This document shows, piece after piece, positions 1 to 8,768 of a stretch of 64,000 bases of DNA. The stretch lies in the NCBI RefSeq assembly GCF_002022685.1, contig NZ_CP019789.1:1-64000 (forward strand), in the 5' to 3' direction. The stretch comes from Bartonella schoenbuchensis R1. Its GTDB lineage: Bacteria; Pseudomonadota; Alphaproteobacteria; Rhizobiales; Rhizobiaceae. Each line of letters opens with the position of its first letter. Position 1 is the first letter of the stretch. A model generated the notes under the pieces. The model saw only the letters and a list, made by a program, of their open reading frames with translations, searched no databases and was not told the DNA's origin. The position numbers were made by a program, and so were the translations under genes.

Positions 1-822
1 CAAAAAGAAAAAAAAAGCTTTCATTTGTATATGATTTCTGACGCAACAGGGGAAACATTGATTTCTGCTGCAAGAGCTGTTGCATCGCAATACACGATGT
101 ATCAGGCAATAGAACATCTTTACCCAATGATTCGTAATAAAACACAGTTGCAAAAAATTCTTGATGAAATTCAAGAAGAGCCGGGTATTGTTCTTTACAC
201 AATTATTGATGAAGAAATGAAACAACTTCTCAGTAAAGTATGTGCAAAAATAGGCACTCCTTGTGTTGCCATTTTAGATCCTGTTTTAAATGCTTTTCAG
301 TCTTATCTTGGAACACCAACAAATTTACGTGCTAGTGCGCAGCATGGTCTTAATGCAGATTATTTTCGTCGTATTGAAGCGTTGAATTTTACAATAGACC
401 ACGACGATGGACAATCTCCTGATAGTATATTAGATGCAGATGTAATTCTTGTAGGTATTTCAAGAACTTCTAAGACACCAACAAGCATCTATTTAGCAAA
501 TCGTGGAATAAAAACTGCTAACATACCTCTTATTCCAGGAATTGATTTACCACAAACTCTTTTGGAAGAAAAAAATGTTTTAGTTGTTGGTTTAATTGCT
601 TCAGCTGAAAGAATTTCACATATTCGTCAAAATCGAGATTTGGGGGAAGGTTTTGCTATTGAAAATTATACTGATCGCACCAGCATAGCTAGAGAGTTGA
701 TTTATGCAAAACGCATTTATGAACGTTTTGGTTGGCCTATCATTGATGTAACCAGACGTTCTATTGAGGAAACTGCAGCAGCGGTATTTAAACTTTTATC
801 ACAATTTCGTGAGAGAAGATGA
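1..822 (+). CDS. ppsR: PpsR-type pyruvate,phosphate dikinase regulator (DUF299), 5' partial
   Basis: This is a bifunctional kinase/pyrophosphorylase of the DUF299 family, which controls PEP synthase or pyruvate,phosphate dikinase by ADP-dependent phosphorylation and Pi-dependent dephosphorylation of a threonine. The frame is open to the first base of the window and reads into the family N-terminus (HLYMISDATGET), so the true start lies just upstream; the TTG at position 25 is not it. A nucleotide-binding loop of the form GISRTSKTP lies in the second half (about 463-489). About 273 residues are visible, close to the family length. Its stop overlaps the maf start as ATGA. It opens an apparent ppsR-maf-aroE-coaE-dnaQ operon. 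Which dikinase it acts on cannot be told from this window. Confidence 0.9.
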   Translation, partial: QKEKKSFHLYMISDATGETLISAARAVASQYTMYQAIEHLYPMIRNKTQLQKILDEIQEEPGIVLYTIIDEEMKQLLSKVCAKIGTPCVAILDPVLNAFQSYLGTPTNLRASAQHGLNADYFRRIEALNFTIDHDDGQSPDSILDADVILVGISRTSKTPTSIYLANRGIKTANIPLIPGIDLPQTLLEEKNVLVVGLIASAERISHIRQNRDLGEGFAIENYTDRTSIARELIYAKRIYERFGWPIIDVTRRSIEETAAAVFKLLSQFRERR

Positions 823-1427
823 AAAAAATTATGGATGAAAATATGTTAATATTAGCATCTCTTAGCTCTTACCGTGCACAATTGTTAGACAAAGCTGGTT
901 TAAAATTTTCTATTGAAGGAGCTTCTTTTGATGAACGAAAAGTGGAAGAGAAAGTAAAAACTAAAACTCCTAAAGAAACAAGTTGTTTCCTTGCAAGTTC
1001 AAAAGCAAAAGATGTTTCTAAGCGTTTTCCTCATGCATTAGTTATAGGTTGTGACCAAATACTTGATCTGGATGGACAGATTTTTCATAAAGTTTCAGAT
1101 ATTAAAGAAGCACATCAACGATTACGTGCTTTATCAGGAAAAACACATTCTCTTCATAGTGCAATAGCTTTAGTCAAAAATGGTCAAGAAATATGGGTTG
1201 AAGCTTTTAGTGCTCATATGACGGTACGTTCTCTCTCATCAGAATTTATTGAACGTTACCTAACGCGTGTAGGAGCGGATGTTTTAAAAAGTGTAGGGGT
1301 ATATCAAATTGAGAAAGAAGGAATACATCTTTTTGATAAAATAGAAGGAGATTTTTTTACTATCATTGGCTTACCATTATTACCTTTGCTGGCTAAATTG
1401 CGTCATTTGGGAGTTATTGATGGTTAA
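819..1427 (+). CDS. maf: Maf/YceF-like nucleotide pyrophosphatase
   Basis: This is a Maf-family nucleoside triphosphate pyrophosphatase of 202 residues, a family that hydrolyses non-canonical or modified NTPs to monophosphates in the cytoplasm. The N-terminal substrate loop reads [12 protein letters not shown], a variant of the usual S-x-S-x-x-R loop. The metal-binding segment reads GCDQIL, nearer the YceF (m7GTP) branch than the dTTP/UTP branch, but substrate assignment is inference. The start overlaps the ppsR stop (ATGA) and the 3' end overlaps aroE by 8 bases, so translation is probably coupled. An alternative in-frame ATG lies at 831, nearer the conserved core. Confidence 0.9.
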   Translation: MKKIMDENMLILASLSSYRAQLLDKAGLKFSIEGASFDERKVEEKVKTKTPKETSCFLASSKAKDVSKRFPHALVIGCDQILDLDGQIFHKVSDIKEAHQRLRALSGKTHSLHSAIALVKNGQEIWVEAFSAHMTVRSLSSEFIERYLTRVGADVLKSVGVYQIEKEGIHLFDKIEGDFFTIIGLPLLPLLAKLRHLGVIDG

Positions 1428-2298
1428 TTTTGCAATAAACTGCAAAAAAAAAGAATATCCGTGTGCTTTTATTGCTGGTTATCCTATTCATCATTCAAAA
1501 TCACCAAAGATTCATAATTTTTGGCTCAAACAATATGGTTTACAAGGTGAGTACCTTGCAAAAGAGGTAAAAACCGAAGAATTTAAGAGTTTTCTTATAT
1601 CTTCACAAAAAAGGGGTTTTTGTGGAGGCAACGTTACCTTACCCCATAAACAGGAAGCTTTTCATTTAGCAACTTATAAAGATGAGGTAGCAACAGCTAT
1701 TGGTGCTGTTAATACATTATGGTTTGAGGGGCAAAAACTTTGTGCCACAAACACTGATGCATATGGTTTTAGTGCTAATCTTGATGAATTTGCTCCTGAT
1801 TGGGTTAAAGAAACAGCACTTGTTTTTGGTGCAGGAGGTGCTGCACGCGCTGTTTTATATATCTTGAAAAAACGTGGATTTGAACGTATTTTCTTGCTTA
1901 ATCGTACAAGACAACATGCGGACGATTTGGCTGAGTATTTTGGAAAACCTGTTGAAGTCTATGACTGGCATAATATTTACAAAATACTTTATCAAGTTGA
2001 TCTCATTGTTAATGCAACTTCTGTAGGCATGACAAATCTTTATAGCGAACAAAAGAGTATTTTTTTTGATTTTCATAAAGTAAAACCAACAGCATTGGTA
2101 ACAGATGTTGTTTACACTCCATTAATGACCCCTTTTTTGCAACAAGCAAAAGCTCATGGTTTGAAAACAGTTGATGGACTTGGTATGCTTTTACATCAGG
2201 CTGTACCTGGTTTTGAGCAATGGTTTGGAACAAGACCGCTTGTAACAAAGGCATTGCGAACAGCGATTGTAGAGGATATGAGTGAAAATAAAATATGA
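1420..2298 (+). CDS. aroE: Shikimate dehydrogenase
   Basis: AroE reduces 3-dehydroshikimate to shikimate with NADPH in chorismate synthesis. I chose the ATG at 1420, which overlaps the maf stop by 8 bases, over a 54-base longer frame beginning inside maf; it gives 292 residues, a normal length. Visible motifs are the shikimate-binding SKS (residues 26-28), NVTLPHK with catalytic Lys77, NTDAYGF with the catalytic Asp, a dinucleotide fold GAGGAARAV and the NADP phosphate-binding NRTR. The gene ends in an ATGA overlap with coaE. All catalytic features are intact, so the last steps of the shikimate pathway appear to be retained. Confidence 0.96.
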   Translation: MVNFAINCKKKEYPCAFIAGYPIHHSKSPKIHNFWLKQYGLQGEYLAKEVKTEEFKSFLISSQKRGFCGGNVTLPHKQEAFHLATYKDEVATAIGAVNTLWFEGQKLCATNTDAYGFSANLDEFAPDWVKETALVFGAGGAARAVLYILKKRGFERIFLLNRTRQHADDLAEYFGKPVEVYDWHNIYKILYQVDLIVNATSVGMTNLYSEQKSIFFDFHKVKPTALVTDVVYTPLMTPFLQQAKAHGLKTVDGLGMLLHQAVPGFEQWFGTRPLVTKALRTAIVEDMSENKI

Positions 2299-2897
2299 AA
2301 ATTATAGGATTGACCGGATCAATTGCCATGGGCAAATCAACAACTGCTCGTTTTTTTGAACAAGCAGGTGTTCCTGTTTTTAGTGCTGATGAAGTAGTGC
2401 ACCAACTTTACCGTAGTGAGCCGGTCTTGTCACTTATTATACGTACTTTTCCAGGTGTTGTTGAAAATGGTCAAGTTAACCGTTTAAAACTTTCCAAAGT
2501 TTTGATAAATAATCACGAAAAACTACAAACTTTAGAAAAAATAATTCATCCCTTAGTTTGGAAAAAAGAAGAAGAATTTGTTAACAGGGCACGCCAACAG
2601 GGAAAAAAACTAATAGTTCTTGATATTCCGCTTCTTTTTGAAACAAACAGTGAAAACCGAGTAGATAGTGTAATTGTTGTATCTGCACCATCAGCAATAC
2701 AAAAGAAGCGTGTAATGAATCGTCCAAATATGAGTGAGGAAAAATTTGCAGCGATCAGTGCCAAACAAATATCCGATGAAAAAAAGAGAGAACGTGCGGA
2801 TTTTGTCATTGATACGGGAAAAAGTTTAGATAATACACGTCAACAAGTTTTTCGTATAATAAAGAATTTACTAAAGGATGTATCTTTAAAGAATTAA
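2295..2897 (+). CDS. coaE: Dephospho-CoA kinase
   Basis: CoaE phosphorylates the 3'-hydroxyl of dephospho-CoA with ATP, the last step of coenzyme A synthesis. The 200-residue protein begins with a P-loop (GSIAMGKST, residues 8-16), an acceptable variant of the family G-x-x-x-x-GKS. The DEV segment near residue 33 and the DIPLLFE motif in the middle are both typical. The start overlaps aroE as ATGA and dnaQ follows four bases after the stop. CoaBC, two steps earlier in the same pathway, is encoded at 41103-42496 and carries a frameshift. Confidence 0.96.
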   Translation: MKIIGLTGSIAMGKSTTARFFEQAGVPVFSADEVVHQLYRSEPVLSLIIRTFPGVVENGQVNRLKLSKVLINNHEKLQTLEKIIHPLVWKKEEEFVNRARQQGKKLIVLDIPLLFETNSENRVDSVIVVSAPSAIQKKRVMNRPNMSEEKFAAISAKQISDEKKRERADFVIDTGKSLDNTRQQVFRIIKNLLKDVSLKN

Positions 2898-2901
2898 AGA
2901 A

Positions 2902-3609
2902 ATGCGTGAAATTATTTTTGATACCGAGACAACGGGTTTAGATAAAGACAGCGATCGTATTATTGAAATTGGCTGTGTAGAGATGGTTGATCGTTATCTT
3001 ACGAAACGCCAATTCCATGTTTATTTAAATCCGCAAGGAGTCATTATCCCTGACGAAGTTGTAGCGATTCATGGATTGACCAATGAACGTTTAAAAAATG
3101 AAAAGAAATTCGAAGATATTGCTGATGAGTTTCTAGAATTTATTGATGGTGCAACAATGGTTGCTCATAATGCAAGTTTTGACATAAGCTTTCTTAATGC
3201 GGAATTAGGGCGGATCAATAAACCGCTTATCAGTGTTGATAATGTCATTGATACACTAGCTATAGCACGGCAAAAATTCCCTATGGGGCCTAATTCTCTT
3301 GATGTTTTATGTAAACGTTTTGGGATTGATAATAGTAATCGTGTTCTTCACGGTGCTCTACTTGATGCAGAGATTCTTGCTGATGTTTATATTGAGTTAA
3401 TTGGTGGAAAACAGGGTGTACTTAGTTTTGATAACAATAGTGACCTTGATGAAAATATTCAAAATGGCAAGAATGTTTCCCATACAGTTAAAACTCGTCC
3501 CCACGCTTTACCTTCAAGGTTGAGCACACAAGAAAAAGATATGCACGCTGATTTAGTTAAAAAAATAGGCGATAAGGCTTTGTGGAATAACTTTAAAATT
3601 TTTCAATAA
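2902..3609 (+). CDS. dnaQ: DNA polymerase III epsilon subunit (proofreading exonuclease)
   Basis: DnaQ is the 3'-5' exonuclease of the replicative polymerase. The 235-residue protein shows Exo I FDTETTGLD (residues 6-14), Exo II with HNASFDISFL and Exo III with H-x(5)-D in HGALLDAEILAD, so all four metal ligands and the catalytic His are present. This contrasts with PolA next door, whose proofreading site has degenerated. The C-terminal tail, which binds the alpha subunit, is short as in other rhizobial versions. It is the last gene of the ppsR operon; the next stretch is non-coding and contains a strong hairpin. Confidence 0.96.
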   Translation: MREIIFDTETTGLDKDSDRIIEIGCVEMVDRYLTKRQFHVYLNPQGVIIPDEVVAIHGLTNERLKNEKKFEDIADEFLEFIDGATMVAHNASFDISFLNAELGRINKPLISVDNVIDTLAIARQKFPMGPNSLDVLCKRFGIDNSNRVLHGALLDAEILADVYIELIGGKQGVLSFDNNSDLDENIQNGKNVSHTVKTRPHALPSRLSTQEKDMHADLVKKIGDKALWNNFKIFQ

Positions 3610-3935
3610 GAATTTAAGTTTCTTTGAAAAAATTATTAAAAATTTGGATTGGATAATATAATTCTTAAAAATACGGCCGTTGTGGGGAGGGGAACACCAC
3701 AACGACCTTACCGCTACGTTGTACCTCAGCTATCATAGAAGGAGTAAAATGAAAGCTATCATATCCTATAATAACAAAGAAAAGCTCTCGGTACTGACTA
3801 TAAAACGCAACGACTTTATATCTTATAAAAACAAAAAAATGGCTTTTCAGAGGCAACTCTATAAATTTTGAAATGAGATCGAAAAAAATATAAAAATAAA
3901 TTTGTTTTGCGCTAAAATGAAGAAATGAAATTATC
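3610..3935. other. Intergenic region dnaQ-polA with GC-rich hairpin
   Basis: This 326-base stretch holds no gene I can name. Positions about 3671-3745 are clearly richer in G+C than their surroundings and contain the hairpin listed separately. A 40-codon frame starts at 3749 on the plus strand behind a good ribosome binding site (GGAG, 3741-3744), but its product resembles nothing I know. A 10-base direct repeat (AGCTATCATA) occurs near 3729 and 3754. The rest is AT-rich and probably contains the polA promoter. Confidence 0.5.
3668..3707 (-). terminator. Minus-strand hairpin with T-run; terminator or 3' end of a small RNA
   Basis: On the minus strand the arms 3707-3697 and 3685-3675 pair over 11 base pairs (one G-U) around an 11-base loop. 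A GTATTTTT tract follows (3674-3667), the layout of an intrinsic terminator. Read on the plus strand the same arms contain a C-A mismatch and no T-run follows, so the minus strand is the likely sense. No minus-strand gene lies upstream within 3 kb. The loop carries CCCCTCC, complementary to a Shine-Dalgarno sequence. Confidence 0.5.
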
Positions 3936-6842
3936 ATGGAAACAAAAGATCACTTATTTTTAGTTGACGGATCAGGTTACATTTTTCGTGCTTATCACGC
4001 TTTACCACCCTTAAAACGCAAAAGGGATGGGCTTCCTGTAGGGGCTGTAGCCGGTTTTTGCAACATGTTATGGAAATTACTTTGTGATGCTCGCAATACG
4101 GCTGTTGGTATTGTGCCAACCCATTTTGCTGTTATCTTTGATTATTCATCTGATACGTTTCGTAAAAAAATTTATCCTCAATATAAAGCTAATCGTGCAG
4201 CTCCTCCTGAAGATCTTATTCCTCAATTTGCTTTGATACGACAAGCTACAAAAGCTTTTAATTTGCCTTGCATCGAAAAAGAAGGATTTGAAGCAGATGA
4301 TTTAATTGCGACCTATGCGCAATTGGCAACTCAAGCGGGAGCAAAAACAACAATTATCTCCTCAGATAAAGATTTAATGCAGTTGGTAAATACGCGTGTA
4401 TCTTTATATGATGGAATGAAAGATAAACATATCGGTGTTTCTGAAGTCATAGAAAAATGGGGTGTAGCGCCTGAAAAAATGATTGATTTGCAAGCTTTAG
4501 TTGGAGATACCACAGACAATATTCCAGGTGTTCCAGGTATTGGTCCAAAGATTGCAGCACAATTATTAAATCAATTTGGTACTCTCGATCTCTTATTGCA
4601 ACACGCAGAAGAAATCAAACAAGTAAAACGGCGTGAAAATATTCAAGCTTATAAAGAGCAAACAAAGATTTCTCGTGAATTGGTAAAGCTTAAAACAGAT
4701 GTACCTATAGACAATAATTTAGATAATTTTATTTTAGAACCACAAGATGGCCCGCGTTTAATTGCTTTTTTAAAAGCTATGGAATTTACAACGTTAACCC
4801 GTCGTGTAGCAGAAGCAACAGCATGTGATGCAGAGGTTATTGATGCTCTTGATATAGATACTGAGTGGACCCAAACTATTCATGGGCCTGACTTGGATAG
4901 TGAGAAAGTTGGTTCATTATTAACCCATGATTTTTGTAAAGATTCACCACAGACTTTGGCACAAAAACGTAAAGATCAGGCTCTTGTACAAAAAAATATA
5001 GGAGATTCTTATGAAACCATCCTTGATGAGAAAATCTTAAGAGAATGGTTACTGGAAGCACAAGAGCAAGGTTATTTTGCTTTTAACATAGAAACAACCT
5101 CATTAAACCCTATACAAGCGAAAATTATTGGTTTTTCGTTGGCATTACAGCCAGAAAAAGCAGCTTATATACCACTAGAACACACTGAAGAAGGATGCGA
5201 CCTTTTAGGAGGTGGGTGTGTAGTCACACAAATTGAAACACAAAAGGTTTTAGCGCTTTTAAAACCAATATTAGAAGATCAAGCTGTATTAAAAATTGGC
5301 TATAATATGAAATATAATTGGTTGATTATGAAACAATACGCCATTGTGACACAACCTTTTGATGACATAATGCTCATATCATATGCTTTAGATGCTGGAA
5401 CTTCGACTCATAATAGGGATATTTTATCTGAACGATGGCTTAAGCATAAACCAATTGCTTACAAAGATTTAACGCATAACGGAAAGAAAATTACTTCTTT
5501 TGCACAAGTAGATTTAAAACAGGCAACCTTTTATGCAGCAGAAGGTGCCGATATAACGCTACGGTTATGGCAAGTTTTAAAGCCACAACTTGTCGCACAA
5601 GGCGTGACGAAAATTTATGAACGTCTTGATCGACCACTGATAGAAGTTCTCGCAAAAATGGAAGAACGAGGGATTCTGGTTGATAGGCAAATTCTTTCAC
5701 GTCTTTCATGTGAGTTAGCGCAGGCTGCCCTTTCTTTGGAAGAGGAAATTTACCAATTGGTTGGTGAACGATTTAATATTGCCTCACCAAAACAATTAAG
5801 TGATATTCTTTTTGGTAAAATGGGTTTACCTGGGGGCGTTAAGACCAAAAATGGTCAGTGGTCAACCTCTGCACAAATTTTAGAAGAATTAGCCGCTGAA
5901 GGTCACACTTTACCACGTAAAATCGTTGATTGGCGCCAACTTACAAAATTAAAATCCACTTACACAGATGCTTTACCTTATTACATTTTGCCTGAGACAG
6001 GGCGTGTTCACACTAATTATTCTTTAGCAACGACATCAACAGGGCGGTTATCTTCATCAGAGCCCAATCTGCAAAATATTCCAATACGAACGCCAGAAGG
6101 GCGCAAAATTCGAACAGCCTTTATTGCTCCAAAGGGATGTGTACTATTATCGGCTGACTATAGTCAGATTGAATTGCGCATTCTTGCACATATCGCCAAT
6201 ATCACTGCATTGAAAGAAGCGTTTGCGCAAGATCAAGATATTCATGCTATAACCGCATCGCAAATATTTGGAGTTGCAGTAGAAGGAATGCCCTCAGATA
6301 TACGCCGACGTGCAAAGGCGATTAATTTTGGTATTATTTATGGTATTTCAGCTTTTGGATTGGCAAACCAATTAAGTATTTCACGAAATGAGGCAAGTCG
6401 CTATATTGATATTTATTTTGAAAGGTTTCCAGGAATTAAAGATTATATGGAAACGACTAAATCATTTGCACGCCAACATGGTTATGTGGAAACAATTTTT
6501 GGACGTCGTATTCATTACCCTGAAATAAAAGCGACTAATTCCCAAATCCGTACTTTCAATGAAAGAGCTGCTATCAACGCACCAATTCAAGGATCAGCTG
6601 CAGATATCATTCGCCGTGCTATGATCCAGATGGAAGGTGCTTTGAAAAAAGAAAAACTGTCAGCAAAAATGCTACTACAAGTTCACGACGAACTGATTTT
6701 TGAAGTACCAGAAACTGAAAGTGAAAAAACAAAAGTCCTTGTTACAAAGGTAATGGAAAATGCTGCAATGCCTGCATTATCTTTGTCTGTCCCTCTTAAA
6801 GTAAAAGTCGCTGCTGCTCAAAACTGGAATGAGGCACATTAG
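3936..6842 (+). CDS. polA: DNA polymerase I with degenerate 3'-5' exonuclease site
   Basis: PolA fills gaps and removes RNA primers during repair and lagging-strand maturation. The 968-residue protein has the 5' nuclease domain (residues 1 to about 290, starting FLVDGSGYIFRAYHAL), a 3'-5' exonuclease-fold domain (about 365-560) and a polymerase domain. The polymerase domain carries motif A (ADYSQIELR), motif B (RRRAKAINFGIIYG) and motif C (LLQVHDELIF). In the exonuclease domain the positions matching E. coli Asp355, Asp424 and Asp501 are Asn384, Asn461 and Gly537; only the Glu357 equivalent (Glu386) and the accompanying Asn and Tyr remain. Proofreading is therefore probably lost while polymerase and 5' nuclease look intact. 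Its 3' end overlaps the convergent EEP gene by four bases. Confidence 0.97.
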   Translation: METKDHLFLVDGSGYIFRAYHALPPLKRKRDGLPVGAVAGFCNMLWKLLCDARNTAVGIVPTHFAVIFDYSSDTFRKKIYPQYKANRAAPPEDLIPQFALIRQATKAFNLPCIEKEGFEADDLIATYAQLATQAGAKTTIISSDKDLMQLVNTRVSLYDGMKDKHIGVSEVIEKWGVAPEKMIDLQALVGDTTDNIPGVPGIGPKIAAQLLNQFGTLDLLLQHAEEIKQVKRRENIQAYKEQTKISRELVKLKTDVPIDNNLDNFILEPQDGPRLIAFLKAMEFTTLTRRVAEATACDAEVIDALDIDTEWTQTIHGPDLDSEKVGSLLTHDFCKDSPQTLAQKRKDQALVQKNIGDSYETILDEKILREWLLEAQEQGYFAFNIETTSLNPIQAKIIGFSLALQPEKAAYIPLEHTEEGCDLLGGGCVVTQIETQKVLALLKPILEDQAVLKIGYNMKYNWLIMKQYAIVTQPFDDIMLISYALDAGTSTHNRDILSERWLKHKPIAYKDLTHNGKKITSFAQVDLKQATFYAAEGADITLRLWQVLKPQLVAQGVTKIYERLDRPLIEVLAKMEERGILVDRQILSRLSCELAQAALSLEEEIYQLVGERFNIASPKQLSDILFGKMGLPGGVKTKNGQWSTSAQILEELAAEGHTLPRKIVDWRQLTKLKSTYTDALPYYILPETGRVHTNYSLATTSTGRLSSSEPNLQNIPIRTPEGRKIRTAFIAPKGCVLLSADYSQIELRILAHIANITALKEAFAQDQDIHAITASQIFGVAVEGMPSDIRRRAKAINFGIIYGISAFGLANQLSISRNEASRYIDIYFERFPGIKDYMETTKSFARQHGYVETIFGRRIHYPEIKATNSQIRTFNERAAINAPIQGSAADIIRRAMIQMEGALKKEKLSAKMLLQVHDELIFEVPETESEKTKVLVTKVMENAAMPALSLSVPLKVKVAAAQNWNEAH

Positions 6843-7717
6843 TTTTTCTCGCTTATTTGATCTTTAAACATCGTCATTACATTGGCAAGATTAAGGTGAG
6901 CTTTAATTGGTAAGTGATCTGATGCAACACGTGCTAGTGGGGAATAATGACTTTCAATTTTTGTTACCAAATGGGGAGGAAAAGCAAAAATTCTATCAAG
7001 AGCTAGAAAAGGAAAGCGAGAAGGAAAACTTGGTACAGTTCCTCGTGTAATATCAAAATAAGGAAAAAAATGATTTAATGACGATTTTTTCCCTACTCGC
7101 CATTCATTAAAGTCACCAATAAGTAATGTGGGCATAAAAGAACGTTTTTGCAAAAGTGCAAGAAGCATTTTTACTTGCTGATTGCGAGAATGGCGTAACA
7201 AGCCAAAATGAGCTGCAATAATGCGAATAAAACCTGTCTCCATTTCTAATTCTGCCATTATAGCACCTCGTGGTTCAATACCAGGTAGGGAGATTTGTAA
7301 AATATCATGTACCTTCCCTTGACGCACAAAAAGAGCATTACCATGCCAACCATGGCCATGGGGTGACATGGTATTCAAAGGCACAGGAATCAAATTTGTT
7401 TCAGCTTTTAACAATTTAAGATCAATCAAACCAATGCGTTCACCAAAACGTTTATCCGCTTCTTGGAGTGCAAGAATATCAGCTTGTAATTCTGCAATAA
7501 CACGTACAATGCGAGTAGGGTTGAAAATTTTATCAACACCTACGCATTTATGAACATTATAAGAAGCAACAACAAGATCATAATCGTTATCACAATTAAC
7601 AGTATTTGGTCGGTAACCAGAACGATTACGAATAACACTTAAGAGAGGTTTATGAAGCTTTTGCTGGATAAATGCGGTGGGCCAGCGAAATTTTGGTTTA
7701 TGAGGCTTCTTTATCAT
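6839..7717 (-). CDS. Endonuclease/exonuclease/phosphatase (EEP) family protein
   Basis: This is a 292-residue member of the DNase I-like EEP superfamily, metal-dependent phosphodiesterases that cut nucleic acids, phosphoinositides or other phosphoesters. The core motifs are present in order: SYNVHKC (Asn), LQEAD (metal-binding Glu), AAHFGLLRHSRNQQ, GDFNEW (Asp and Asn) and ASDHLPI (catalytic Asp-His). There is no clear signal peptide; the N-terminus is basic. The substrate cannot be predicted from sequence. The gene converges on polA with a four-base overlap. Confidence 0.85.
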   Translation of the reverse strand: MIKKPHKPKFRWPTAFIQQKLHKPLLSVIRNRSGYRPNTVNCDNDYDLVVASYNVHKCVGVDKIFNPTRIVRVIAELQADILALQEADKRFGERIGLIDLKLLKAETNLIPVPLNTMSPHGHGWHGNALFVRQGKVHDILQISLPGIEPRGAIMAELEMETGFIRIIAAHFGLLRHSRNQQVKMLLALLQKRSFMPTLLIGDFNEWRVGKKSSLNHFFPYFDITRGTVPSFPSRFPFLALDRIFAFPPHLVTKIESHYSPLARVASDHLPIKAHLNLANVMTMFKDQISEKN

Positions 7718-7794
7718 TTTATGTTTGAGTTAGTTGTTCAGTACACGTAAATATAATGCTAAAAGATTAGAAAATACGCGCTTATGTTAAAAAC

Positions 7795-7832
7795 AAAAAA
7801 GCCCTGTTTCTTGAATGAAACAAGGCTTTTCA
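7795..7832 (-). terminator. Intrinsic terminator of the BI-1/YbhL gene
   Basis: Arms at 7797-7810 and 7817-7830 form a stem of about 14 pairs with one mismatch and a six-base loop. On the minus strand a T-run follows, about 20 bases after the stop of the BI-1 family gene. The A-run before the stem means it could also work for a plus-strand transcript. Confidence 0.8.
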
Positions 7833-7852
7833 ATAAAACAATAACTGTATAG

Positions 7853-8626
7853 TTAATTGCGATTTGAACCCAAAAATTGCAACAAGAAAACAAACATATT
7901 AATGAAATCAAGATAGAGATTTAACGCACCCATAATAATTTTACGACCACGCGTGTCATCTGCATCACCTTCATAATACATTAATTTGATAGTTTGTGTA
8001 TTATAAGCTGTTAAGCCCGCAAAAACGAGAACACCAATTACTGAAATAGCAAATTGTAAGGCGCTTGATCCTAGAAAAATATTAACGACCATAGCAAGTA
8101 ATAGGCCGATCAACCCCATAAACAAGAATGATCCCATCGCCGTAAGATCACGTTTTGTAGTGTAGCCATAAAGCGAAAGAGAGCCAAAAGCTGCAGAAGT
8201 GATAACAAAAGTCTGCACAATACTTTCAGGTGTGTAACGCAAAATAATTGATGACAATGAAAGGCCAACAAGCGCTGCATAACCAAAAAAGAGACTACGA
8301 GCAGCATTGGTACTAAGCGTATTGATTTTAAAACTGAGAAACAATACAGCAACAAGCGGCGAAAACATAATAACATAAGACAAAGGTGACGTATAAAATG
8401 TCACTCCAAATGATGTTAAGTAAACGCTATCATTAATTTGTGCAACTGCTTGATTTATATCTGCTGTTGTGGCCAATGATGCAATTATATAAGCAGCAGA
8501 AGCTGTAATAAGTAAACCAATGGCCATTGTGTTATAGACGCCCAGCATATAACTGCGCAATCCTTGATCGATTGATGCATCGGCATGAGAAACAGACGCC
8601 GAACGTAAATTTTTGAAATCAGCCAT
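7853..8626 (-). CDS. Bax inhibitor-1 / YccA-YbhL family membrane protein
   Basis: This is a 257-residue inner-membrane protein of the BI-1 (TMBIM) family with seven predicted hydrophobic helices from about residue 27 to the C-terminus. The family is linked to calcium or proton leak and membrane stress, but the bacterial role is unsettled. The N-terminal 25 residues are hydrophilic and the last segment (YLDFINMFVFLLQFLG) is the typical family ending. A GGAC-type ribosome site precedes the ATG. A structured upstream region matches in position the ybhL leader RNA known from Rhizobiales, and a strong terminator follows. Confidence 0.9.
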   Translation of the reverse strand: MADFKNLRSASVSHADASIDQGLRSYMLGVYNTMAIGLLITASAAYIIASLATTADINQAVAQINDSVYLTSFGVTFYTSPLSYVIMFSPLVAVLFLSFKINTLSTNAARSLFFGYAALVGLSLSSIILRYTPESIVQTFVITSAAFGSLSLYGYTTKRDLTAMGSFLFMGLIGLLLAMVVNIFLGSSALQFAISVIGVLVFAGLTAYNTQTIKLMYYEGDADDTRGRKIIMGALNLYLDFINMFVFLLQFLGSNRN

Positions 8627-8768
8627 AATAAAAAGTCCTTTAGCATATGTTCCGTCACGAGTTAGGATTAAAAGGTAAAAATTCCTTTTAATAACGTTAC
8701 ATAAGCCATTATTAAGCTCATATAGACGCCCCTAAACGTTGCTGGTAAAATTCCAGCATACGCTTTTT
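8627..8768 (-). promoter_or_regulatory. Candidate ybhL leader RNA
   Basis: The region upstream of the BI-1 gene can form two hairpins on the minus strand: GCTGG/CCAGC with a seven-base loop (8741-8757), and AAAAGG/CCTTTT with an eight-base loop (8670-8689). A ybhL leader RNA motif is known upstream of this gene family in Rhizobiales. Position and local structure fit, but I have not aligned it to the covariance model. The exact 5' end is a guess. Confidence 0.45.

Noticed and set aside
3749..3871. 40-codon plus-strand frame with a good ribosome site before polA
   Set aside because: Short, low-complexity basic product with no family resemblance; kept only as a note in the intergenic entry.
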